42,236 nt of DNA from Lachnospiraceae bacterium (GTDB taxonomy: Bacteria; Bacillota; Clostridia; Lachnospirales; Lachnospiraceae). Both the position numbers and the translations under genes were made by a program. Every line of letters starts with the position of its first letter. Positions within the stretch are counted from its first letter, which is position 1. Location: contig JAILCX010000015.1 in the NCBI GenBank assembly GCA_024690205.1, positions 1 to 42,236 of the forward strand. Direction: 5' to 3'. Positions 16,916 to 24,130 of the stretch are shown here, piece after piece. The notes below the pieces were generated by a model. That model did no database searches and had not been told where the DNA came from. It was given only the letters and a program-made list of their open reading frames with translations.

Positions 16916-17787
16916 TCAAAGAGATTAAGAAGATCTTTATAGTTTTATTGATAGTGGCGGCTCTTGTGGTTATCTGCGGAATCCCTTTCGTGGTACATCA
17001 AAAAGAGTTCGTTGTTGTAAAGCAGTTTGGAAAGATAGTATCAACATATGATGCACCGGGACTTTATGCAAAGATCCCGTTCATCCAGTCAACACAGAGA
17101 GTATCGACGGCGACTATCCTTTATGATATCCCGGCATCTGATGTTATCACAAAGGATAAAAAGTCGATGATAGCCGATAACTATGTTCTTTGGAGAGTAT
17201 CGGATCCCAAAAAGTACATCCAGACACTTAACGCCGTGGAAGCAAGGGCAAATGAACGTGTGGAAGCAGCTGTTTATAACTCTACCAAAAACGTTATCTC
17301 TTCCATGACGCAGGATGAAGTTATCGCGGCAAGAGGTGATATGCTGACAGACCTTGTTACCGTTCAGGCAAACTCGGATATCGGTTCATACGGTATCGAT
17401 ATCATTCAGTCACAGATAAAGATGCTGGATCTTCCGGATGACAACAAATCTGCTGTTTATGAAAGAATGATATCCGAAAGAAACAATATTGCGGAATCAT
17501 ATCGTGCAGCAGGTGATGCGGAAGCACAAAAGATAAGAAATGAAACCGACAGAAAGGTCAAAGAAATGACTGCCACTGCAGAAGCTGATGCTGCAAAGAT
17601 AGAAGCCCAGGGAGAAGCCGGTTACATGCAGATACTTGCCAGTGCTTACAACGACCCTGAAAAGGCAGACTTTTATACCTTCTTAAGAGGACTGGATGCC
17701 TTAAAGGTTTCTCTTAGCGGAACCAACAAGACAATAATACTTGACAAGAATTCCGAGATAGTAAGGATGCTTTACGGAGCTGAATAG
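16912..17787 (+). CDS. hflC: HflC-like SPFH/band-7 membrane protein
   Basis: A 291-residue partner of the preceding protein. One N-terminal membrane helix (about 8-28) is followed by the HQKEFVVVKQFGKIVST opening of the SPFH domain and DVITKDKKSMIADNYVLWRV, which is the best-conserved HflC segment. The tail is a coiled coil ending in AEADAAKIEAQGEAGYMQIL and FLRGLDAL. It begins four bases inside hflK (ATGA overlap) and ends one base before the TTG of the histidine kinase. The linkage to a two-component kinase suggests a membrane-stress role, which is inference. Confidence 0.87.
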   Translation: MIKEIKKIFIVLLIVAALVVICGIPFVVHQKEFVVVKQFGKIVSTYDAPGLYAKIPFIQSTQRVSTATILYDIPASDVITKDKKSMIADNYVLWRVSDPKKYIQTLNAVEARANERVEAAVYNSTKNVISSMTQDEVIAARGDMLTDLVTVQANSDIGSYGIDIIQSQIKMLDLPDDNKSAVYERMISERNNIAESYRAAGDAEAQKIRNETDRKVKEMTATAEADAAKIEAQGEAGYMQILASAYNDPEKADFYTFLRGLDALKVSLSGTNKTIILDKNSEIVRMLYGAE

Positions 17788-17788
17788 A

Positions 17789-19870
17789 TTGCATAAAGAA
17801 CCGTTCGGACAAATAAAGAAAGCAGCCTTTGCCCTTTTTGCGGCAATTGGCGGGATCATAACGGCGCTGTCTTATGACAGAGCCGTATGTTCTTTTGCGC
17901 AAACAAAAGAAGGAACGGTATTTCATGCACTGACACCGTCAATGGTAATTGCTGTCATTTTCCTTATGGCTATAACGGGACTTATCGTATGGAAGATCAC
18001 GGCAGATACGATAACCCGAAAAAAAGATGAAGAGATACGTCTTGTCAAAAAAGAGGCAGACAGAGCAAACAGCGCAAAGTACAGGTTTCTTGCAAACATG
18101 TCCCATGAGATACGGACTCCGATAAATACCATCATGGGAATGGATGAGATGATATTAAGGGAAGATACCGATGGAGTACCGAGAACCTATGTGATGTCGG
18201 TCATCAACTATGCGCTTGATATAAGGAATGCATCGGAATCTCTGCTGGGACTCGTTAATGATGTTCTCGATCTTTCAAAGATCGAATCGGGAAAGATGAA
18301 TCTTGCGGAGCAGGAATACGATATAAGGGACCTTTTAAGGCAGGTGTTACCTCCTGTCAGGGTAAAAAGCACTGAAAAGGGCCTTACATTTGAAACCGAT
18401 ATAGACAGCCATATCCCGGTAAGGCTTTTCGGAGATATGGGAAAAATCAAGCAGATCATACTTAATCTTTTGACGAATGCCGTAAAGTTTACCCAGGAAG
18501 GCAGACTTGTTCTTAAAGTGACTCTTGCAGGAAAAGAAGATGATCTATGTAGGCTTGAGTTTTCGGTCAAAGATACCGGGATCGGTATCAAAGACGAAGA
18601 TATGGACAAGCTCTTTACTGCTTTTGAAAGACTTGAAGATGATAAAAACAGTAACATACAGGGAATAGGGCTTGGACTTGATATATCAAGACAGTTTGCC
18701 CGTATCATGGGAGGGGAACTTACCTGCCTAAGCACATACGGAGAAGGTTCGGAGTTTGTTTTAAGGATCGGCCAGAAGATAGTCGACGGTACGGAGCTTG
18801 GGGAATTTACAGAGGAAGATGAAGATATCGATAACGGGCCTTATGTTCCTTTGTTTGCCGCTCCGGATGCCGGTGTTCTCGTGGTAGATGATAATCCGAT
18901 GAACCTTACCGTTATAAGGAACCTTCTCAGCTCAACAGGTATGAACATTGTCACGGTACCCGGCGGAAAGGAATGCCTTGAGGAACTTGAAAAAAGAAGT
19001 TTCCATGTGGTGCTTCTTGATCATATGATGCCTGGAATGGACGGGCTTGAGACCATTAAAAGGATAAGGGAAAAGGAACCGGATCTTCCGGTCATCGCTC
19101 TTACGGCAAATGCCGCAACAAGCGGGGAAGAATTCTACAAAGCGCACGGATTTGACGGATACCTTGCAAAACCGGTAGACGGAAAGACTCTTGAAAGAAC
19201 GATAATAGGATTTCTTCCGACAGAACTCATAAAAGAGCCGGATGAAAATGAAAAGATATCAAGATCAAAAGAACTTCCGGATGATCTTAAGTGGCTTAAT
19301 GAAACAGACGGGATATCGGCTAAGGATGGCATAAAGCACAGCGGGGGCGCCGAATCGTTTGTTTATTCCTTAAATATGTTCCTTGAAACGATAGATGATA
19401 ATGCATCCGTGATCGAAAAGGCTTATGATGAAAGAGACATAAAGCTTTTTACGATAAAGGTACATGCTCTTAAGAGTTCCGCAAGGATCATCGGAGCGAT
19501 GGAACTTTCGGAACATTGCGCATTGCTTGAGGAAGCCGGAAATAAAGAAGATCTGGAATTTATAAACGCAAATACACCGAAACTTCTTAAGGAATACAAA
19601 AGTTTTAAAGAAAAACTCTCGCGTTTGGAAAGACCCGAAGAGGAAAAAGATAAAGATTTAAAGCCTCGGATCAGTGAAGATGAACTTAAAGACGCATATG
19701 AAGCGTTGAAGGAATTATGCTCTTTAATGGATTATGATTCGATAGAAATGATATTAAATCAAACAAGTGAGTATTCACTTCCCGAAGAGGATGATAAAAT
19801 ATTTAAAGAGATCAAAAAAGCAATGAAGATATTTGACTGGGAAAAGATGGAAGAAATTCTAAATCATTGA
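17789..19870 (+). CDS. hybrid histidine kinase (HisKA-HATPase-REC-HPt)
   Basis: A 693-residue membrane sensor kinase. Two transmembrane helices (about 12-30 and 52-70) leave only a short outside loop, so the signal is probably sensed in or near the membrane. Then come the HisKA domain with the phospho-accepting H106 in NMSHEIRTP, a HATPase domain with N, G1 (DTGIGI) and G2 (GIGLGL) boxes, a receiver with D411 in LLDHMMPGMDG, and a C-terminal HPt domain with H559 in KVHALKSSARIIG. The whole His-Asp-His relay is thus in one chain and the last step would be the response regulator encoded next. The start is the TTG one base after the hflC stop; no better in-frame ATG precedes the first helix. Confidence 0.88.
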   Translation: MHKEPFGQIKKAAFALFAAIGGIITALSYDRAVCSFAQTKEGTVFHALTPSMVIAVIFLMAITGLIVWKITADTITRKKDEEIRLVKKEADRANSAKYRFLANMSHEIRTPINTIMGMDEMILREDTDGVPRTYVMSVINYALDIRNASESLLGLVNDVLDLSKIESGKMNLAEQEYDIRDLLRQVLPPVRVKSTEKGLTFETDIDSHIPVRLFGDMGKIKQIILNLLTNAVKFTQEGRLVLKVTLAGKEDDLCRLEFSVKDTGIGIKDEDMDKLFTAFERLEDDKNSNIQGIGLGLDISRQFARIMGGELTCLSTYGEGSEFVLRIGQKIVDGTELGEFTEEDEDIDNGPYVPLFAAPDAGVLVVDDNPMNLTVIRNLLSSTGMNIVTVPGGKECLEELEKRSFHVVLLDHMMPGMDGLETIKRIREKEPDLPVIALTANAATSGEEFYKAHGFDGYLAKPVDGKTLERTIIGFLPTELIKEPDENEKISRSKELPDDLKWLNETDGISAKDGIKHSGGAESFVYSLNMFLETIDDNASVIEKAYDERDIKLFTIKVHALKSSARIIGAMELSEHCALLEEAGNKEDLEFINANTPKLLKEYKSFKEKLSRLERPEEEKDKDLKPRISEDELKDAYEALKELCSLMDYDSIEMILNQTSEYSLPEEDDKIFKEIKKAMKIFDWEKMEEILNH

Positions 19871-19883
19871 TGGGGGAACAAGT

Positions 19884-20642
19884 ATGAAAAAAAACACCGT
19901 GATGGTCATCGGAACAAAGGAAACCTTTTTGGTAAGGGTTTTGCTCCAGAAGCTTGAGGCAGCGGGAATCGAAGCCGTATTTTCCCCTTCTGACATTAAC
20001 AGCATAAATGCCAAGTGGGAGCAGAGTGATCTCATAACCTACTACATGGAAAATGATGAGTATATTCCCAGTAATGTGCTCGGCTTTTTGACAGACAAGT
20101 TAACGGATGACGGCAAACAGATGATCCTCATCGGAGACAAAGTAGATGTTACCAGAGTTACAGACACCGTTTCAAAGGATCTTCTTTACAAGGTGTTCCA
20201 CAGGCCGCTGGATAATGAAGAGTATGTTGAGGCGGTGAATGAACTATTCCAAAAGATCGCGATCGGGGAGTTTAGAAAGAGTATCCTTATCGTTGATGAT
20301 GATCCGAACTATCTGGGATTGGTCAGGGAATGGCTTAAGGATACCTATAAAGTTGCCATGGTAACGTCGGGACTGCAGGCCATAAAATGGCTCGGAAAGA
20401 ACAAGGCGGATCTTATATTGCTCGATCATGAGATGCCCGTGACCAACGGACCGCAGGTATTGGAAATGCTAAGAAGTGACGAGGAGACCAAATCGATCCC
20501 CGTTATCTTCCTTACGGGAAAAAGCGATAAACAGAGTGTAATGTCCGTTGTTGCATTAAAGCCCGAAGGATATTTCCTTAAAAATATCGATAAACAGGAA
20601 CTCCTTGAAAAGCTGGATGAGTTCTTCAAGCTTAGAAAATGA
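19884..20642 (+). CDS. response regulator: degenerate N-terminal half plus REC
   Basis: A 252-residue protein. The C-terminal part (about 130-252) is a standard receiver: SILIVDDDPNYLG, the phosphorylation site D181 in LILLDHEMP, VIFLTGK and the lysine in GYFLKN. The N-terminal part (about 1-125) has a similar alternating beta/alpha pattern (TVMVIGTKETFLVRVLL at its start) but lacks the acidic pocket, so it looks like a pseudo-receiver. There is no DNA-binding or enzymatic output domain; signalling must go through protein contacts. It is 13 bases after the hybrid kinase with a good GGGGGA ribosome binding site, and is its natural phosphate acceptor. Confidence 0.85.
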   Translation: MKKNTVMVIGTKETFLVRVLLQKLEAAGIEAVFSPSDINSINAKWEQSDLITYYMENDEYIPSNVLGFLTDKLTDDGKQMILIGDKVDVTRVTDTVSKDLLYKVFHRPLDNEEYVEAVNELFQKIAIGEFRKSILIVDDDPNYLGLVREWLKDTYKVAMVTSGLQAIKWLGKNKADLILLDHEMPVTNGPQVLEMLRSDEETKSIPVIFLTGKSDKQSVMSVVALKPEGYFLKNIDKQELLEKLDEFFKLRK

Positions 20643-20653
20643 TTTGACGATCT

Positions 20654-20893
20654 ATGGCAGAGTGCAAAAGATGTCTCTTAAGAGATCTTTCGGAAAAAGA
20701 TTATGAAAATATAAAAAAATATATCGATATGATCCCCGAAAGAGAAAGGGCGGATAAGGATATTTATGAAAAAAGGCTTTCAGTTTGCAGGGAATGTGAC
20801 CTGCTTGCCAGCGGAACCTGTAATGCATGCGGCTGTTATGTGGAGATAAGGGCGCTTGGAAAAGATGCTTCCTGCCCTAAGAAAAAGTGGTGA
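20654..20893 (+). CDS. small cysteine-rich zinc-ribbon-like protein
   Basis: A 79-residue protein with three pairs of cysteines, CKRC at the N terminus, CREC in the middle and CNACGC near the end, followed by a last cysteine (SCPKKKW). The pattern looks like the DUF6171 family found in Lachnospiraceae, from memory only. It would bind one or two zinc ions. It is 11 bases after the response regulator and is the last gene of the operon. The function is unknown. Confidence 0.7.
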   Translation: MAECKRCLLRDLSEKDYENIKKYIDMIPERERADKDIYEKRLSVCRECDLLASGTCNACGCYVEIRALGKDASCPKKKW

Positions 20894-20896
20894 ATA

Positions 20897-21379
20897 TCAT
20901 TTATGAAGGACATGTCCGAGGATCTGTCCTTTTTTTACGAAAGGATATTCCCAGAACCTTGAGTCATTACTGTTTTCGCGGTTATCACCCATAACAAAAA
21001 ATTCGTTTTCGGGAACATGATATGTGTCCTGTAAAAGTGCATAGGTATTACCGTTAGCGTAGGTCTCTTCAAGCAGCGATCCGTTTATATAAACGGATCC
21101 GTTTTTTATTTCAAGATGATCCCCGGGAACACCGATAACTCTTTTGCAGTATACAACGCCCTTTTTATCATATATGACGATATCTCCGCGCTTAACGGGA
21201 AGGACGAGATATTCAAGTTTGAAATAAGGATATTTATGACCTACGGAAAGGGTCGGTTCCATTGAAGCCGACGGAATAAATGAAGTTCCGAAGATAAAGA
21301 AAATGATCCCGAAGGAAGCTATGAAGATAAGGACATAAAGTAAAAAATCGCGGTAACCGTTTACTTTATCGTTTTCCAT
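20897..21379 (-). CDS. lepB: type I signal peptidase
   Basis: A 160-residue signal peptidase I. One N-terminal membrane helix (about 12-32) is followed by box B with the nucleophile S39 in PSASMEPT, and by box D with the general base K79 in YCKRVIGVPGD. Box E, FFVMGDNRENSNDSRFW, closes the catalytic core, which faces outside. It removes signal peptides from exported preproteins. The length is that of the short Gram-positive (SipS-like) form. It is eight bases after the small membrane protein on the same strand. Its 3' end is four bases from the convergent zinc-ribbon gene and carries that operon's terminator. Confidence 0.93.
   Translation of the reverse strand: MENDKVNGYRDFLLYVLIFIASFGIIFFIFGTSFIPSASMEPTLSVGHKYPYFKLEYLVLPVKRGDIVIYDKKGVVYCKRVIGVPGDHLEIKNGSVYINGSLLEETYANGNTYALLQDTYHVPENEFFVMGDNRENSNDSRFWEYPFVKKGQILGHVLHK
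20906..20936 (+). terminator. terminator of the 13673-20893 operon
   Basis: AAGGACA (20906-20912) and TGTCCTT (20925-20931) form a stem followed by a seven-T run. It lies inside the last codons of the convergent lepB gene, so one sequence serves as terminator on one strand and coding sequence on the other. Confidence 0.7.
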
Positions 21380-21387
21380 AAAAGCTC

Positions 21388-21672
21388 CTACCCCCTGAGT
21401 ATCAGGGTAATACCCATAAAAGCAGCAAAATAAAGATAACCCATAAGAGATTCCCTTATCGTGGTACGAACGTCGGCATCTTTATGCTTATAAGCGCAAA
21501 GGAAGATCAGAAAACTGATGATCAGAAAAACATATCCGGCATAGTAAAGTGTCAGAAATGAAAATTGAAGATTTTTCCGAAGATAATAAGATACACAAAC
21601 AAACGTTGCACATATTATCACGGAAAAAGCATAAAACAGTTTTGATTGCAGGAAATTTCTGATTTGATCCAT
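21388..21672 (-). CDS. small four-helix membrane protein, unknown
   Basis: A 94-residue protein with three to four hydrophobic segments (about 10-27, 34-56 and 73-93), separated by short charged stretches including a KHKDAD loop. I do not recognise a family. It is encoded directly upstream of lepB with an eight-base gap and shares its promoter. A role with lepB is conceivable but there is no sequence evidence for it. Confidence 0.6.
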   Translation of the reverse strand: MDQIRNFLQSKLFYAFSVIICATFVCVSYYLRKNLQFSFLTLYYAGYVFLIISFLIFLCAYKHKDADVRTTIRESLMGYLYFAAFMGITLILRG

Positions 21673-21679
21673 AGCTCAC

Positions 21680-21708
21680 ATTATAATACCGCAAAAGATC
21701 AATGTCGA
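21680..21708 (-). promoter_or_regulatory. promoter of the lepB operon (minus strand)
   Basis: Read on the minus strand: TCGACA (21708-21703), a 17-base spacer, then TATAAT (21685-21680). Transcription would start at about 21673, one base before the ATG of the small membrane protein, so the transcript may be nearly leaderless. Confidence 0.6.
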
Positions 21709-21813
21709 CTTAAATACTTCAAAACTGTCCCGATATGATGTAAAATTATCATTGCGCGAGAAAGAGAATATGTTTGATGCGCAAAATAACAAAACACAAA
21801 CGGAGGAAAAAGG

Positions 21814-23010
21814 ATGGCTAACGATCGCAGAGTAGGAACCGTATCAAGAGGAATCAGATGCCCTATTATACGTCAGGGGGATGATCTTTCAGAGATAGTA
21901 ACAGACAGTGTTCTTGAGGCGGCTTCAATAGAAGGGTTCAACATTAACGACAGAGATGTCATTTCTGTCACGGAATCAATTGTTGCCCGTGCACAGGGAA
22001 ATTATTGCAGCGTTGAAGATATTGCTACAGATGTAAGAACAAAGACCGGCGGTCAGACGATAGGAGTTATATTCCCTATTCTTTCAAGAAACAGATTTGC
22101 CATCTGTCTTAAGGGAATCGCCATGGGATGCAAAAAGATCGTCCTTATGCTTTCTTATCCTTCCGATGAAGTAGGAAACCAGCTTGTTTCTATCGACAAG
22201 ATAGATGATGCGGGAGTAAACCCTTACAGCGATGTACTTTCTCTTGAAAGATACAGAGAGCTTTTCGGATACGAAAAACACGAGTTCACCGGCGTGGACT
22301 ATGTTGAATATTACAGCGACCTTATAAAGGATGCGGGATGTGATGTTGAGATCGTGTTTGCAAACCAGGCAAAAACGATACTTGATTATACAGATACGGT
22401 TATAACCTGCGACATTCATACAAGAGCAAGGACCAAGAGGATATTAAAGGCAGCAGGAGCAAAGACGGTTCTGGGACTTGATGATATCATGAATGCTCCG
22501 ATTGATGGAAGCGGATGCAATGAGACCTATGGTCTTTTGGGATCAAATAAAGCAACGGAGGATCAGGTTAAGCTCTTCCCCAGAGAATGTAAGGATCTTG
22601 TACTTAAGATCCAGGCCAATGTATTAAAAGCTACAGGAAAGCATGTCGAAGTCATGGTATACGGAGACGGTGCATTTAAAGATCCCAAAGGAAAGATATG
22701 GGAACTTGCCGATCCCGTTGTTTCACCTGCATTTACCGACGGGCTTATCGGAACACCCAATGAACTTAAGCTTAAATATCTTGCCGATAACGACTTTGCC
22801 CATCTTTCGGGAGAAGCACTTAAGGATGCGATCTCAAAGAGCATTAAGGAAAAGGATGCAAATCTCGTAGGTAAGATGGCATCCGAGGGAACAACTCCCA
22901 GACAGCTTACGGACCTTATCGGTTCCCTCTGTGATCTGACATCCGGATCGGGAGACAAGGGAACACCTGTGGTTCTCGTTCAGGGTTATTTCGATAATTA
23001 TACGAATTAA
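21814..23010 (+). CDS. CofE-like coenzyme F420-0:L-glutamate ligase family protein
   Basis: A 398-residue protein of the F420-0:gamma-glutamyl ligase family. The N terminus has VISVTESIVARAQGNY, matching the catalytic Glu/Ser region of CofE; later DYTDTVITCDIHTRARTK, IDGSGCNETYGLLGSNKA and VMVYGDGAFKDP follow. The true CofE adds glutamates to F420. No other F420 gene is present, and Lachnospiraceae are not known as F420 producers, so this branch, which is longer than archaeal CofE (about 250 residues), probably acts on a different acceptor. Monocistronic by context, ATG after CGGAGG. Function uncertain. Confidence 0.8.
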   Translation: MANDRRVGTVSRGIRCPIIRQGDDLSEIVTDSVLEAASIEGFNINDRDVISVTESIVARAQGNYCSVEDIATDVRTKTGGQTIGVIFPILSRNRFAICLKGIAMGCKKIVLMLSYPSDEVGNQLVSIDKIDDAGVNPYSDVLSLERYRELFGYEKHEFTGVDYVEYYSDLIKDAGCDVEIVFANQAKTILDYTDTVITCDIHTRARTKRILKAAGAKTVLGLDDIMNAPIDGSGCNETYGLLGSNKATEDQVKLFPRECKDLVLKIQANVLKATGKHVEVMVYGDGAFKDPKGKIWELADPVVSPAFTDGLIGTPNELKLKYLADNDFAHLSGEALKDAISKSIKEKDANLVGKMASEGTTPRQLTDLIGSLCDLTSGSGDKGTPVVLVQGYFDNYTN

Positions 23011-23040
23011 TATATTTATTCATGAAGTAAACATCGAAAG

Positions 23041-23190
23041 AGTAAGGTGTGAGGCGAAGAAGTTTCCAAAGCAGACCATCAGGAGGCGTCGGCACTTAGT
23101 CAGCGTTCTTTGATGACTTATGTGTCCGTTACGACGGACGTTGAGCGAAAGCGTGTCTGCGTGGAAATATCTTTGCCTCACACCGTATTA
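23041..23190 (+). ncRNA. structured RNA candidate with long closing helix
   Basis: GGTGTGAGGC (23046-23055) pairs exactly with GCCTCACACC (23175-23184), and the helix goes on through GAAGAAGTTTCC against GGAAATATCTTT with one mismatch and two G-U pairs. Inside are a second helix, GCAGAC (23071-23076) with GTCTGC (23155-23160), a hairpin GTCCGT/ACGGAC (23124-23139) and a GCGAAAGC tetraloop. CATCA (23077-23081) with TGATG (23111-23115) and an alternative hairpin from CACTTAGTCA (from 23093) with TGACTTATGTG suggest switching or a pseudoknot. No long ORF lies here. It may be a stand-alone RNA or a leader of the acyltransferase gene. The raiA family is one candidate class; I could not confirm it. 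Confidence 0.65.
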
Positions 23191-23222
23191 TTTGGAAAAC
23201 TTTACTATAAGAGGGGAATAAA

Positions 23223-23981
23223 ATGTCCGAAACAAGATCTAGATTGGGCTTGATAGACACTATTCGTGGAATCACGATCATCAGCATGATTTTGTTTCAT
23301 GCCTGTTGGGACATCTTATACTTTGATCTTGGCTTAAGCCCGGAGTTTCTTTATGGAACCGGAGCATATATATGGCAGCAATCAATCTGCTGGTCATTTA
23401 TATTCATCTCCGGTTTTTGTTTCAGTTACGGACATGATCACCTTAAACAGGGATTAAAGCTTATTATCTTAAGCCTTCTGGTAACTGCGGTTACTGTTTT
23501 GGTCATGCCGGATGAGAGGATAGTTTTCGGTGTTTTGACGCTTTTGGGATGCAGTGTTTTGCTGACGATCCCATTAGACCGTCTTTTTTCCGACAAAAAG
23601 GGAACTTCGATACCCGGTCTTTTGATAAGCCTTCTTTTGTTTTTTCTTCTTAGAAATATAAACAGGGGAACCTTGGGATTTGAGAAACTTTCACTTGGTG
23701 CTCTTCCTGAAAACCTCTATAAGGGCTACTTTATGACCTTTTTGGGTTTTATGGATCACGAATTTATATCAAGTGATTATTTTTCCGTTATACCCTGGGT
23801 ATTTATGTTCCTTGCCGGATACTTTACAAACAGAGTCTTTAACGGAAAAGAAAAAGATATCAAACTTTTTAAACTGAATATCAGACCACTGGCATTTCTA
23901 GGCAGGCATTCTCTTATAATTTATCTTGCTCATCAGGTAATTCTTTATCTTTTCTTCCTGCTTTTGAAACACCACATATAG
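23223..23981 (+). CDS. DUF1624 / HGSNAT-like membrane acyltransferase
   Basis: A 252-residue protein with about seven transmembrane helices. It opens with RLGLIDTIRGITIISMILFHA, where the histidine in the first helix is the hallmark of the heparan-alpha-glucosaminide N-acetyltransferase-like (DUF1624) family, and continues with SICWSFIFISGFCFSYG. These proteins are thought to move acyl groups across the membrane onto sugars of the cell envelope. The ATG follows GAGGGG with a short AT-rich spacer, after the structured RNA. Target sugar unknown. Confidence 0.78.
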   Translation: MSETRSRLGLIDTIRGITIISMILFHACWDILYFDLGLSPEFLYGTGAYIWQQSICWSFIFISGFCFSYGHDHLKQGLKLIILSLLVTAVTVLVMPDERIVFGVLTLLGCSVLLTIPLDRLFSDKKGTSIPGLLISLLLFFLLRNINRGTLGFEKLSLGALPENLYKGYFMTFLGFMDHEFISSDYFSVIPWVFMFLAGYFTNRVFNGKEKDIKLFKLNIRPLAFLGRHSLIIYLAHQVILYLFFLLLKHHI

Positions 23982-24063
23982 TGGTAAGAAAACAACCCTT
24001 CATACCACCACTAGTCATTGGTGAAAAACCGCGTAAAATCGGCGTTTTTTGGCACTCGTAACA
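23979..24063 (+). terminator. imperfect hairpins after the acyltransferase gene
   Basis: The stop codon region TAGTGGTA (23979-23986) can pair with TACCACCACTA (24003-24013) with a two-base bulge, and a second AT/GC-mixed stem around 24022-24055 precedes a six-T run. Either may end transcription before the GGDEF/EAL promoter. Neither stem is strong. Confidence 0.35.
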
Positions 24064-24092
24064 TTGATATTCATTCAGATAATTGGTATAAT
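24064..24092 (+). promoter_or_regulatory. promoter of the GGDEF/EAL gene
   Basis: TTGATA (24064-24069), a 17-base spacer and a perfect TATAAT (24087-24092), about 39 bases before the ATG. Confidence 0.7.
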
Positions 24093-24130
24093 TATCAAAT
24101 ACTTTCGGAAGTGTTTTAAGGTGTTACGGA

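Noticed and set aside
24022-24056. A second terminator hairpin ending in six Ts
   Set aside because: Only a few consecutive pairs can be formed before mismatches; kept only as part of a weak intergenic entry.
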